A DNA stretch of 64,000 bases from assembly GCF_008123515.1 (NCBI RefSeq), contig NZ_VSSR01000019.1, positions 1 to 64,000 of the forward strand, in the 5' to 3' direction. The DNA is from Bradyrhizobium cytisi. GTDB taxonomy: Bacteria > Pseudomonadota > Alphaproteobacteria > Rhizobiales > Xanthobacteraceae. The translations under genes and the position numbers were made by a program. Every line of letters begins with the position of its first letter. Within the stretch, counting starts at the first letter, position 1. Shown one piece after another: positions 56,519 to 64,000 of this stretch. The notes under the pieces were generated by a model, which saw nothing but the letters and a program-made list of their open reading frames with translations, ran no database searches and was not told the DNA's origin.

Positions 56519-56911
56519 TCAGGTCTCTTTCGACTCGTCGATGATGCTGACATGGGCAGCGACGACGCGCCAGCCCTCCGGGAAGCGAATCCAGGTCTGC
56601 ATCTGCCGGCCGACCTTGCCGGGAGCCGTGTCGCGATAGAACAGAGTGGAGGCGACAGCCGCATCGCGGCCATAGCTGGTGATCACGGTCTTGGCGGTGC
56701 GGCGGCTCAAGCCGACCGGCGAGCGGCCGGCCCGAAAACCCGAGATCGCCCCATAGCCGTAGAGGTTCTCGCCGATGCCGTAGCGCAGCGTGCGGGGATC
56801 GTTGCGAAACAGCTCGCCGAGCACGGCGACGTCGTTGGCGACGAGGGCCCGCTCATAGCGCTCGAACGCGGCTTTGACTTCCGCGATCACGTCGGGGAGA
56901 TCGATCTCCAT
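56519..56911 (-). CDS. atzH: AtzH-like amidohydrolase (DUF3225, NTF2 fold)
   Basis: AtzH acts on 1,3-dicarboxyurea, the product of AtzE, to give allophanate. The 130-residue protein is of the small DUF3225/NTF2-like family with [20 protein letters not shown], the [23 protein letters not shown] segment and a [17 protein letters not shown] end. Its ATG is one base after the atzE stop. The position beside AtzE and AtzG gives good support for the assignment; the longer upstream frame is antiphase to atzE. Confidence 0.85.
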   Translation of the reverse strand: MEIDLPDVIAEVKAAFERYERALVANDVAVLGELFRNDPRTLRYGIGENLYGYGAISGFRAGRSPVGLSRRTAKTVITSYGRDAAVASTLFYRDTAPGKVGRQMQTWIRFPEGWRVVAAHVSIIDESKET

Positions 56912-56912
56912 C

Positions 56913-58310
56913 TCAGAATCCTTTTGGTGACGGCGCGGCGACCACGCCCATCTTCTCCAATGCGTGCGCAACGCGCAGCGCGATGTCCTCGCGCCAGGGC
57001 GCGGCAATAATCTGCACACCGATCGGCAACGGCTCGAGCGGAACCGGCACGGCGACCACGGGCAAGCCGATGAACGAGATTGGCTGGGTGTGGATGCCGA
57101 TGTTGGCGCGCACCGGAAATTCGACGCCATCGAGATTGAAATTCACCTGGCCGAGTTTTGGCGCGGTGCAGGGCGTTGCCGGGGCGATCAGCACGTCGAC
57201 GGATTTGAAGATTTCAGCGAGTTGCGCGCGATACCAACGGCGGAATTTTTGCGCGCGGTCTACCAGAGGCGCCGGCACCATGGCGCCGGCGATCAGCCGG
57301 TCGCGCACGGCGGGATCGAAATCGTTCGGACGCTTGCGCAGGCGATCGAGATGCAGCGATGCGCCTTCAGTGGTGGTGATGACATAGGCCGCCGCGCGGG
57401 CGCGCGAGGCTTCGGGCACGTCGACCACTCGCGTTGCGCCAAGTGCCTTGGCGATACGGCTGACGGCCTCGACGGCTTCTGGAAACAGGTTCTTCTGGAA
57501 GTGCCCGCCGGCGATCGCGATGCGCAGGTCCGAGACCGGATTTGCGAGCAGCGGCGTCGTCGGCTCCAGACCACGTGTTGTCGTGCAGGCTGCGTCGTCG
57601 GCATCCGGGCCCTGCATCGCGTCATAGGCGAGCGCGAGATCCGTCACCGAGCGCGCGAACGGGCCGAGATGATCGAGGCTCGCGACGAACGGGAACGAGC
57701 GCGCGCGCGACAGCCGGCCATAGGTCGGCTTCAGGCCAAAGATGCCGCAGAAGGAGGACGGCACGCGAATCGAGCCGTTGGTGTCCGAGCCGAGGGCAAT
57801 CGGCACGAGCGCGCCGCCGACGGCGCTGCCGGAGCCGCCTGATGAGCCGCCGGCCATCCGCGTGATGTCATGCGGATTGCGCGAGGGACCGTCGTGGACG
57901 TTCTCGCCGGTGAAGTCGTAGGCGTACTCGCCCATGTTGAGCGCACCGACCAGCACGGCGCCGGCCGCCTCCAGTCGCTCGATCAAGGTCGCGTCACGCT
58001 GGGATGGCGCGAGGTCGCGGTTGATCTTCGAGCCGGCCCGCGTCGGCAGACCCGCGACGTCAAAAAGATTCTTCACCGCGAAGGGCACGCCGGCGAGCGG
58101 GCCGACGGTCTTGCCGGCCGCAATGTCGGCATCGATCGCACGCGCTTTCGCACGGGCGCGATCGGCGGTGACGTCGGTGAAGGAATTGAGCAGGGTGTCG
58201 CGCTGCTTGATGCGCGCGAGCGCCGCTTCGGTGGCATCGAGCGCGGACATCTTGCCGCGCGCAACCGCATTCGCGATCTCGGAGGCCGTCATCTCTGGCT
58301 TGGTGGTCAT
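56913..58310 (-). CDS. atzE: AtzE-like amidase (1-carboxybiuret hydrolase)
   Basis: AtzE deaminates 1-carboxybiuret in the cyanuric acid pathway and needs the small AtzG subunit. The 465-residue protein has the amidase triad Lys80 (PFAVKNLFD), cis-Ser in [14 protein letters not shown] (about 156) and nucleophile Ser180 ([11 protein letters not shown]). The ATG at 58310 lies seven bases after the atzG stop. The family resembles GatA, but the AtzG/AtzH neighbours point to AtzE. Confidence 0.9.
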   Translation of the reverse strand: MTTKPEMTASEIANAVARGKMSALDATEAALARIKQRDTLLNSFTDVTADRARAKARAIDADIAAGKTVGPLAGVPFAVKNLFDVAGLPTRAGSKINRDLAPSQRDATLIERLEAAGAVLVGALNMGEYAYDFTGENVHDGPSRNPHDITRMAGGSSGGSGSAVGGALVPIALGSDTNGSIRVPSSFCGIFGLKPTYGRLSRARSFPFVASLDHLGPFARSVTDLALAYDAMQGPDADDAACTTTRGLEPTTPLLANPVSDLRIAIAGGHFQKNLFPEAVEAVSRIAKALGATRVVDVPEASRARAAAYVITTTEGASLHLDRLRKRPNDFDPAVRDRLIAGAMVPAPLVDRAQKFRRWYRAQLAEIFKSVDVLIAPATPCTAPKLGQVNFNLDGVEFPVRANIGIHTQPISFIGLPVVAVPVPLEPLPIGVQIIAAPWREDIALRVAHALEKMGVVAAPSPKGF

Positions 58311-58317
58311 GGCAGCA

Positions 58318-58497
58318 TCAGGCCGTGAAGATCGGCGCCGGCTCGGTGTCGTCCGGCAGCGCGAATTCGTCGACGAGGCGACCAAGCCGCAGCGAGACTT
58401 CGAGATTGGCGCGTACCGCGGGCCGCCAGGCCTCCTCGACCGGCAGCGCCAGCGCTTTCGATACGGCGTCGATATAGTCGTCCAGCGGCTCGGCCAT
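58318..58497 (-). CDS. atzG: AtzG-like small subunit of AtzE
   Basis: AtzG is a short GatC-like protein (DUF4089 family) that forms a complex with AtzE and is needed for its activity. The 59-residue protein MAEPLDDYIDAVSKALALPVEEAWRPAV... has the two-helix pattern of the family (hydrophobic LDDYIDAVSKAL and VRANLEVSLRLGRLVDEF). The ATG at 58497 follows GGGAG; a TTG five codons upstream is possible. It lies directly before atzE. Such small genes are easily missed in annotation. Confidence 0.85.
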   Translation of the reverse strand: MAEPLDDYIDAVSKALALPVEEAWRPAVRANLEVSLRLGRLVDEFALPDDTEPAPIFTA

Positions 58498-58523
58498 CAC
58501 GCTCCCAAACAATCAGTGCACTC

Positions 58524-60242
58524 TCAGTGGATCTGCAACGGCGGATGCGGGATCGCCGTCAGCAGCTCCTTGGTGTAACTGTCCTGCGGATCGCTCAGGA
58601 CCTGCTCGGAAGAGCCTTCCTCGACGATCCGCCCCGTCCGCATCACAATGACACGATCGCACAACAAGCGCACCACATTCAAATCATGCGAGACGAACAG
58701 ATAACTCATACCTAGCCGCGCCTTCAGGTCCTGAAGCAGGTTCAGCACGACTGCCTGCACCGAGACGTCGAGCGCCGCGGTCGGCTCGTCGAGGACGACG
58801 AGCTTTGGATGCAGCGCAATCGCACGGGCGATGCCGACGCGGGCCTTCTGCCCGCCGGAGAGCTGGTGTGGGAAGCGATCGAGCAGATTGTGCGGCAGGC
58901 CGACCATGGTGGCCAGCTCCTCGCAGCGGGCGCGAAGCGCATCGCGCCCCCTGATATCGCCGAGCTGCATGATCGGATCGACGATGGCGCGCGCCGCGGT
59001 AAAACGAGGGTTGAGGCTGTCGGTCGGGTCCTGGAATACCATCTGGATCCGGCTGCGCTGCGGCAGCCGGGCGAAGGCGGCAGGCTGAATGCCGCCGATG
59101 TCCTCGCCGTCGAACTGGATCAGGCCGGAGGTCTGGTCCAGCAGGCGCATCACCATCATCGACGTGGTCGATTTGCCGCAGCCGGATTCGCCAACCAGGC
59201 CGACGCTCTCGCCATGGCCGATCGAGAAGCTGATGCCGTCGACCGCGCGGAACACGTCCGGCTCGACCGGCGGCTTGCGGCCGAACAGTTTTCCGAGCGT
59301 GGCGGTGGCGCCCTGGCGGGGGTATTCTTTGACCAGCTTTTCGATGAGCAGGAGGGGCTGCTGGCCCTCTGCAATTGCGGCGACGGCCGGGGCAGGCTCC
59401 GCGCTCGCGGCTCCCTCCTCCTCCGGCAGCAGATCCCGCAAGCTCACACCGAGCCGCGGCGTCGCGCGCATCAGCTTCTTGGTGTAGGGATGCTGCGGGT
59501 TGGCGAAGATGTCCGCGGCCTTGGCGGTCTCGACCACCCGGCCCTTTTCCATCACCACGACGCGGTCGCAATAGGCGGCGGCGAGGCCGAGATCGTGGGT
59601 GATGAGGATGGTCGACATCGCCTTGCGCTTGGTCAGCTCGACAATCAGGTCCATCACCGCTTTCTGGGTGGTGACGTCGAGGCCGGTGGTCGGCTCGTCA
59701 GCGATCAGGAGCTGCGGGTTGCAGGCGAGCGCGAGCGCGATGACGACGCGCTGGCACATGCCGCCGGAGAGCTCGAAAGGATAGGCATGATAGCGCTCGC
59801 GCGGGCGGGCGATCTTGACCTGCTCCAGTGCCTCGATCGCCTTTTCTCCGTGGTCCGAAACCATCGCCTGCTGCACATGGGTGCGCAGCACGTCCTCGAT
59901 CTGGTCGCCCACTTTCCGGATCGGGTTCAGCGCCGCACGCGGGTTCTGGAAGATCATCGAGACTTCGCGGCCGCGCAGGTCGCGCATCTGGCCTTCGGTC
60001 GCGGCCTTGACGTCGATGCCGGAGAACATCACCGAGCCCTCGGCGATCCTCCCGGCGCGATCGAGGATGCGCATCACCGCGTAGGACGTCACCGACTTGC
60101 CGGAGCCGGACTCGCCGACGATGGCGAGCGTCTCGCCCCTGGCGACGGAGATGTTGACGTGCTGCACGGCCTTGACGATGCCGCGCCGGGTGGTGAATTC
60201 GACGGTGAGGTCCTGGACCTCGAGCAGCGGCTGGGCGGTCAT
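58524..60242 (-). CDS. Fused double ATPase of a peptide-type ABC importer
   Basis: The 572-residue protein joins the two ATPases that are separate as DppD and DppF. Each half has Walker A (GESGSGKS at about 43-50 and GESGCGKST near 350), an ABC signature (LSGGMCQR; LSGGQKAR) and the C-terminal oligopeptide-transporter ATPase extension. It powers the importer formed by the next two permease genes and the binding protein at the window end. It ends 26 bases before atzG, so the importer and the atz genes share an operon. Confidence 0.92.
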   Translation of the reverse strand: MTAQPLLEVQDLTVEFTTRRGIVKAVQHVNISVARGETLAIVGESGSGKSVTSYAVMRILDRAGRIAEGSVMFSGIDVKAATEGQMRDLRGREVSMIFQNPRAALNPIRKVGDQIEDVLRTHVQQAMVSDHGEKAIEALEQVKIARPRERYHAYPFELSGGMCQRVVIALALACNPQLLIADEPTTGLDVTTQKAVMDLIVELTKRKAMSTILITHDLGLAAAYCDRVVVMEKGRVVETAKAADIFANPQHPYTKKLMRATPRLGVSLRDLLPEEEGAASAEPAPAVAAIAEGQQPLLLIEKLVKEYPRQGATATLGKLFGRKPPVEPDVFRAVDGISFSIGHGESVGLVGESGCGKSTTSMMVMRLLDQTSGLIQFDGEDIGGIQPAAFARLPQRSRIQMVFQDPTDSLNPRFTAARAIVDPIMQLGDIRGRDALRARCEELATMVGLPHNLLDRFPHQLSGGQKARVGIARAIALHPKLVVLDEPTAALDVSVQAVVLNLLQDLKARLGMSYLFVSHDLNVVRLLCDRVIVMRTGRIVEEGSSEQVLSDPQDSYTKELLTAIPHPPLQIH

Positions 60243-60336
60243 GGATGCCTCCCGTCACTCAAAAAGCTCGAAAACAACCCCATGCACAGTAGAGCGGCGT
60301 TGAAATCATTAGAGAATTCTCGCGGAAATGGGGCCA

Positions 60337-61233
60337 TCACGTCCTCCGCTGGGGATCGACGATGTCGCGCAGGCCGTCGCCGAGGAGGTTGAAACAGAAC
60401 ACGGCGATCATCAGCGCGAGGCCGGGGAAGAGCGCGATCCACCATTCGCCCGAGACCATGAAGCCCGCGCCTTCGGCGACCATGATGCCCCATTCGGCGG
60501 TCGGCGGGCGGACGCCGAGGCCGATGAAGGACAGGCCGGCGGCATTGAGGATGGCGTAGCCCATGGTCAGCGACATCTGCACGATCATGATCGGCATGAT
60601 GTTCGGCAGGATGTGCACCAGCAGGATGCGGAATTCGCCGTTGCCGGAGAGACGCGCCGCCTGCACGAAGCCGGCATTGCGGCGCACGTTCGCTTCGGCG
60701 CGCGCGACGCGGGCGTAGAGCGGGAAGTTGACGATGGCGGTGGCCAGAATGATGTTCTGCACGGTGTTGCCGAGCGCGGCGACAATGCCCATCGCCAGCA
60801 CGAACAGCGGGAAGGCCATGATGGTGTCGGCGATACGGCCGACGATGCGATCGGTCCAGCCACCAAAGTAACCGGCTGCGATGCCGGCGAGCCCGCCCAT
60901 CAGGAACACCAGCACGACGGAGGCGACCGCGATGAAGGTATCGAGCCGCGTCGCCACCACGACGCGGCTGAAAATGTCGCGCCCAAGCTGATCGGTGCCG
61001 AACCAGTGCGCCGCCGATGGTGCTTTCAACGCCGCCGCGGTGTCGGAGGCGAGCGGATCGTACGGCACCGTGTAGGGACCGAAGATCGCCGCAAGGAGGA
61101 TCACGATCAGCAGGGCGAAGGAAAAGCCCGTGACCTTGTTCTCGCCGAGGACATAGCGGGTCTGTTCGAGGATCGCGACCAGTCCCGAGGTGCGGGCGGG
61201 ACCGGGTTCAACGGCTGGCGCGACGGTGCTCAT
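60337..61233 (-). CDS. Peptide-type ABC permease, DppC-like
   Basis: The 298-residue protein has a cytoplasmic N-terminus, about six membrane segments and the permease coupling loop VRRNAGFVQAARLSGNGEFRILLVHILPN. It lies 11 bases after the DppB-like gene. The 94-base gap to the ATPase gene shows nothing clear. Confidence 0.93.
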   Translation of the reverse strand: MSTVAPAVEPGPARTSGLVAILEQTRYVLGENKVTGFSFALLIVILLAAIFGPYTVPYDPLASDTAAALKAPSAAHWFGTDQLGRDIFSRVVVATRLDTFIAVASVVLVFLMGGLAGIAAGYFGGWTDRIVGRIADTIMAFPLFVLAMGIVAALGNTVQNIILATAIVNFPLYARVARAEANVRRNAGFVQAARLSGNGEFRILLVHILPNIMPIMIVQMSLTMGYAILNAAGLSFIGLGVRPPTAEWGIMVAEGAGFMVSGEWWIALFPGLALMIAVFCFNLLGDGLRDIVDPQRRT

Positions 61234-61244
61234 AGCGTGTCCCC

Positions 61245-62258
61245 CTACCCTTCAAGCCGCACGCGTGGATCGATCACGCCATAGAGAATGTCGATCACCA
61301 GATTCAAGAGCACGTACATCACCGCCATGGTCAGCACGAAGCCCTGCACCGGCGCGAAGTCCGACGAGATCAGCGCTTCCACCGCGTAGGAGCCGATGCC
61401 GGGCCAGGCGAACACTTTTTCGACCAGCACGTTGGCGCCGAGCAGGAACGAGAACACCATGCTAAGCGTAGTGATGACAGGCAGCATCGCATTGCGAAAC
61501 GCATAGGTGACGATGACTGTCGTCGGCGACAGGCCGCTGGCGCGCGCGGTGCGGACGAATTCCGACGACAGTACCGCGAGCATCGAGGCGCGCGTCATGC
61601 GCGCGATCGGCGCCAACGAGAAGATCGCGAGCGTCGTCGCGGGCAGGATGAGCTGGCTCAACGCCGAGCGGAACGCTTCGAAGTCGCGCGCAATCAGTGT
61701 GTCGATCAGATAGAAGCCGGTGACCGTCGGCGGCGCGCTGTAGAACACATCGAGACGCCCGAGCGGCGCCGGCGACCAGCCGAGCCTGAAATAGAAGAAA
61801 TAGACCAGCACCAGGCCGGTGAAGAACACGGGGAGCGAGACGCCCGCTGTCGTTGTTATTCGGCAGAGATGATCGATCCATGATCCTGGTCTTGTCGCCG
61901 CGAGCACGCCGAGCGGAATGGCGATGACGATGGAGACGATCAGGCCGAGCAGTGTCAGCTCGGCCGAAGCCGGAAGCCGGTTGCGAATTTCGGCTGCGAC
62001 CGGCTGGCCTGTCGTGAGCGAGTTGCCGAAATCGCCATGCGCGAGATCGTTGGTGTAGCGGAAGAACTGCTCGATCAGCGGCTTGTCGAGGCCGAGCTTC
62101 TTGCGGATCTGCTCGACCGCTTCCTTGGTCGCCGCGGGGCCTGCGAAGTACGCCGCCGGATCACCGGGCAGCGCACGCGTCAGCAGGAAGGTGACGATGA
62201 CGACGCCGATCAGTGAGGGAATCGCGAACATCAGGCGCTTGCCGATCATGGTCAGCAT
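61245..62258 (-). CDS. Peptide-type ABC permease, DppB-like
   Basis: The 337-residue protein begins with the family membrane helix MLTMIGKRLMFAIPSLIGVVIVTFLLTRALPGDPAAYF, has about six membrane segments and the coupling region FVRTARASGLSPTTVIVTYAFRNAMLPVI. It follows the binding-protein gene after a 239-base gap holding a palindromic repeat. Confidence 0.93.
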   Translation of the reverse strand: MLTMIGKRLMFAIPSLIGVVIVTFLLTRALPGDPAAYFAGPAATKEAVEQIRKKLGLDKPLIEQFFRYTNDLAHGDFGNSLTTGQPVAAEIRNRLPASAELTLLGLIVSIVIAIPLGVLAATRPGSWIDHLCRITTTAGVSLPVFFTGLVLVYFFYFRLGWSPAPLGRLDVFYSAPPTVTGFYLIDTLIARDFEAFRSALSQLILPATTLAIFSLAPIARMTRASMLAVLSSEFVRTARASGLSPTTVIVTYAFRNAMLPVITTLSMVFSFLLGANVLVEKVFAWPGIGSYAVEALISSDFAPVQGFVLTMAVMYVLLNLVIDILYGVIDPRVRLEG

Positions 62259-62319
62259 GGCGTGGGACTCCTGATGTTGATGGCCTGTGAGAACGGTCTA
62301 CAGGCGCGCTCAGCTGCGC

Positions 62320-62423
62320 CCCCTCTCCCCTTGTGGGAGAGGGTTGGGGTGAGGGGTGGCCCCAAGCGCGGTCGGAATTCGTGGCTACCCCTCACCCTAC
62401 CCCTCTCCCACAAGGGGAGAGGG
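62320..62423. repeat. Palindromic intergenic repeat (family D)
   Basis: CCCTCTCCCCTTGTGGGAGAGGG and its near complement CCCTCTCCCACAAGGGGAGAGGG flank a centre with GGGGTGAGGGGT/ACCCCTCACCC arms. It lies between the binding-protein and DppB genes within the operon, a place where it may lower downstream expression. Confidence 0.85.
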
Positions 62424-62497
62424 AATGAGAGGACAGTGCCCGCCTCACTCAGCAGGCCAGCCAGCGTCGCGGCCATGTCGCGCGCGCTCATGACGCA

Positions 62498-64000
62498 TCA
62501 CCCCTTCGCCAGCGCGCGATAATCGAGGCGGCGGTGGAACCAGTATTGGTAGCCCGAGATGTTCTTCTGCATCGCGACGTTGACGAAGGGCTGGTACAGG
62601 GGGATGCGCGGGATGTCGGCGTAGGCGAGATCGACGAAGCCTTTCACGTCGGTGTCGTAGGTGGTCATGTCGCCGGTGGCGGCCGCGGTGCGCGCGCCGT
62701 CGATCAGCTTGTCCATCTCCGCCGATTTGTAGCTCATGGTGTTGAAGACGGAATTGTTGCCGTGATAGCACCAGTAGAAGAAGTACTCGGGGTAATCGAG
62801 CCAGCCCGAGAACACGTTGGTGAAGAGCGGCATCTCCTTCTTGTTCAACTCGGTGCGCCAGTTGGCGCCGGGCACCTTGTTGATGGTGGTCCTGATGCCG
62901 ATCTGGGCGAGGCTTTCCTGCACCAGCACGCAGAGCGGCTCGTTGACGCCGGCGAAGTTGAGATCGAACGAGATCGTGGTCTCGAAGCCGCTGGCGAGGC
63001 CGGCTTCCGCCATCAGCGCCTTCGCCTTCTCGATGTCGGTGTTGTATTTGTGCGGTTGCGGCCAGGCGACTTCGGTCGGCTTGTCCTTCGCGGCGCCGAA
63101 CATGGGGTTCGCGAGGCCGAACATCACGGCATCCATGATCTTCTGGTAGGGCAGCGCGTAGGCCACCGCCTGACGTACCCTGGGATTATCGAACGGCGGC
63201 TTGGTGACGTTCATGCCGATATACTGGATGCCGTTGGAGAACGGCAGCGACACCACGTTGAGCTTGCCGCTGGCCTTCATCTCCTGGAAATCCTTGTTCG
63301 GGAGCTCGTAGGAGATGTCGGCGTCGCCACGCTCCAGCAGCGCGCGGCGGTTGCCGGCCTGCGGCACCATGCGCCAGATCACGCGCTTGATCTTCGGCAG
63401 CGGACCGCAGACCCAATCCTCGTTGCGCTCCATGATCACTTCGGTGCCGGCCGTCCACTTCGTCACCTTGTAGGCGCCGGAGCCCGCGGTCTGCTGCTTG
63501 GTGAATTCGAGTCCCCAGGGATCCTTCTCGTTGGCGTTCTTCTTCACAAGCTCGGAGTTGACGATGCAGGGCACGATTACCGCGAGATCGGGGACCGTCA
63601 GCCTGTCCTTCTTCAGGAAGTCGACGCGCACGGTGTGGTCGTCGATGACGACGAACTGCTCCGGCTTGGTCAGCGAGCCCGCGCTCATCTGGAAGGTCGG
63701 GAAACCGCCGACGCTGACCGCACGATCGAGCGACCATTTCACGTCCTTGGCGGTGACGGGCGTGCCGTCGTGGAATTTGGCGTTCTTGCGCAGCTTGAAG
63801 GTGACCGACATGTCGTCGATCTTGAACTCCTCGGCGAGCTCACCTTTGAACTTGTCGCGGTCGTAATAGGGCACGCCGCCGGGGCCGGTCTTCATCTCGT
63901 GGCTGATCAGCCGGTCGTAGCAATTCCAGGACACTTCATAGCCGGGCACATTGGTGCCGACGCCGTGGATGTCGAGATTGTTGGGGCCGCCTTCCGAGAC
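62498..64000 (-). CDS. Peptide-type periplasmic binding protein, partial
   Basis: The 500 codons seen are the C-terminal bulk of a family 5 extracellular solute-binding protein (DppA/OppA type); the frame is open to the window end, so the signal peptide and start are missing. Family marks are GVPYYDRDKFKGELAEEFKID, KLRKNAKFHDGTPVTAKDVKWSLDRAV and the later NPRVRQAVAYALPYQKIM. It is the first gene of the importer-atz operon in view. The linked Atz enzymes suggest a ureido compound as possible cargo rather than peptides. Confidence 0.93.
   Translation of the reverse strand, partial: VSEGGPNNLDIHGVGTNVPGYEVSWNCYDRLISHEMKTGPGGVPYYDRDKFKGELAEEFKIDDMSVTFKLRKNAKFHDGTPVTAKDVKWSLDRAVSVGGFPTFQMSAGSLTKPEQFVVIDDHTVRVDFLKKDRLTVPDLAVIVPCIVNSELVKKNANEKDPWGLEFTKQQTAGSGAYKVTKWTAGTEVIMERNEDWVCGPLPKIKRVIWRMVPQAGNRRALLERGDADISYELPNKDFQEMKASGKLNVVSLPFSNGIQYIGMNVTKPPFDNPRVRQAVAYALPYQKIMDAVMFGLANPMFGAAKDKPTEVAWPQPHKYNTDIEKAKALMAEAGLASGFETTISFDLNFAGVNEPLCVLVQESLAQIGIRTTINKVPGANWRTELNKKEMPLFTNVFSGWLDYPEYFFYWCYHGNNSVFNTMSYKSAEMDKLIDGARTAAATGDMTTYDTDVKGFVDLAYADIPRIPLYQPFVNVAMQKNISGYQYWFHRRLDYRALAKG

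Noticed and set aside
58809..60392. A 527-codon plus-strand frame over the fused ATPase
   Set aside because: The minus-strand ATPase has two complete sets of ABC motifs, so the opposite frame is a shadow.

Overview
The window reads as a chromosomal segment of a high-GC alphaproteobacterium, most likely Bradyrhizobium or a close relative. The signs are a GcrA cell-cycle regulator, a BjaI/BjaR-like quorum-sensing pair, a broken DbjA-type haloalkane dehalogenase, a CYP199A-type P450, several Liv-type aromatic-acid transporters and many dispersed intergenic palindromes typical of this group. I see no rRNA, tRNA, CRISPR array, transposase or phage gene. The species call is inference from gene content.

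Region 1 (1-12.4 kb) is core-like: Hsp33, argD-argF, gcrA with an upstream cluster of GANTC sites, then the phosphate regulon on the minus strand in the order phoR, pstS, pstC, pstA, pstB, phoU, phoB, with a clear Pho box before pstS, and an MprF-flippase-like membrane protein. Region 2 (12.4-18.4 kb) holds a TetR gene with a palindromic operator, a frameshifted haloalkane dehalogenase, a small membrane protein next to a BON/OmpA envelope protein, a polysaccharide deacetylase and an SDR dehydrogenase.

Region 3 (18.5-33.9 kb) is aromatic catabolism. It contains the aerobic benzoyl-CoA (box) genes (benzoate-CoA ligase, alpha/beta hydrolase, boxC, boxB), their regulator boxR with a downstream truncated haemoglobin, an IclR regulator divergent from a Rieske oxygenase plus glutamine-synthetase-like gene, and a Liv transporter without its own binding protein. 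A shared palindrome, ATGCAC-N4-GTGCAT, lies before boxC and before this Liv operon and suggests common control by BoxR.

Region 4 (34-36 kb) is the quorum-sensing module: bjaR, a near-perfect lux box, bjaI and a 72-residue ORF one base after bjaI. Region 5 (36.2-45 kb) is a LysR-flanked catabolic set for quinate/shikimate-type compounds: a shikimate/quinate dehydrogenase, a binding protein, a full LivHMGF transporter and a fused 3-dehydroshikimate dehydratase/HPPD-like protein, leading toward protocatechuate. Region 6 (45-53.7 kb) has two further Liv-type binding proteins, a type II NADH dehydrogenase, a CYP199A-like P450, a feruloyl-CoA-synthase-like ligase and two MarR regulators, fitting para-substituted benzoates and cinnamates.

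Region 7 (53.8-64 kb) is a nitrogen-scavenging module resembling the lower cyanuric acid pathway: AtzF (allophanate hydrolase), a GntR regulator, AtzH, AtzE and AtzG, all downstream of a peptide-type ABC transporter whose binding-protein gene runs off the window end. No cyanuric acid hydrolase is present.
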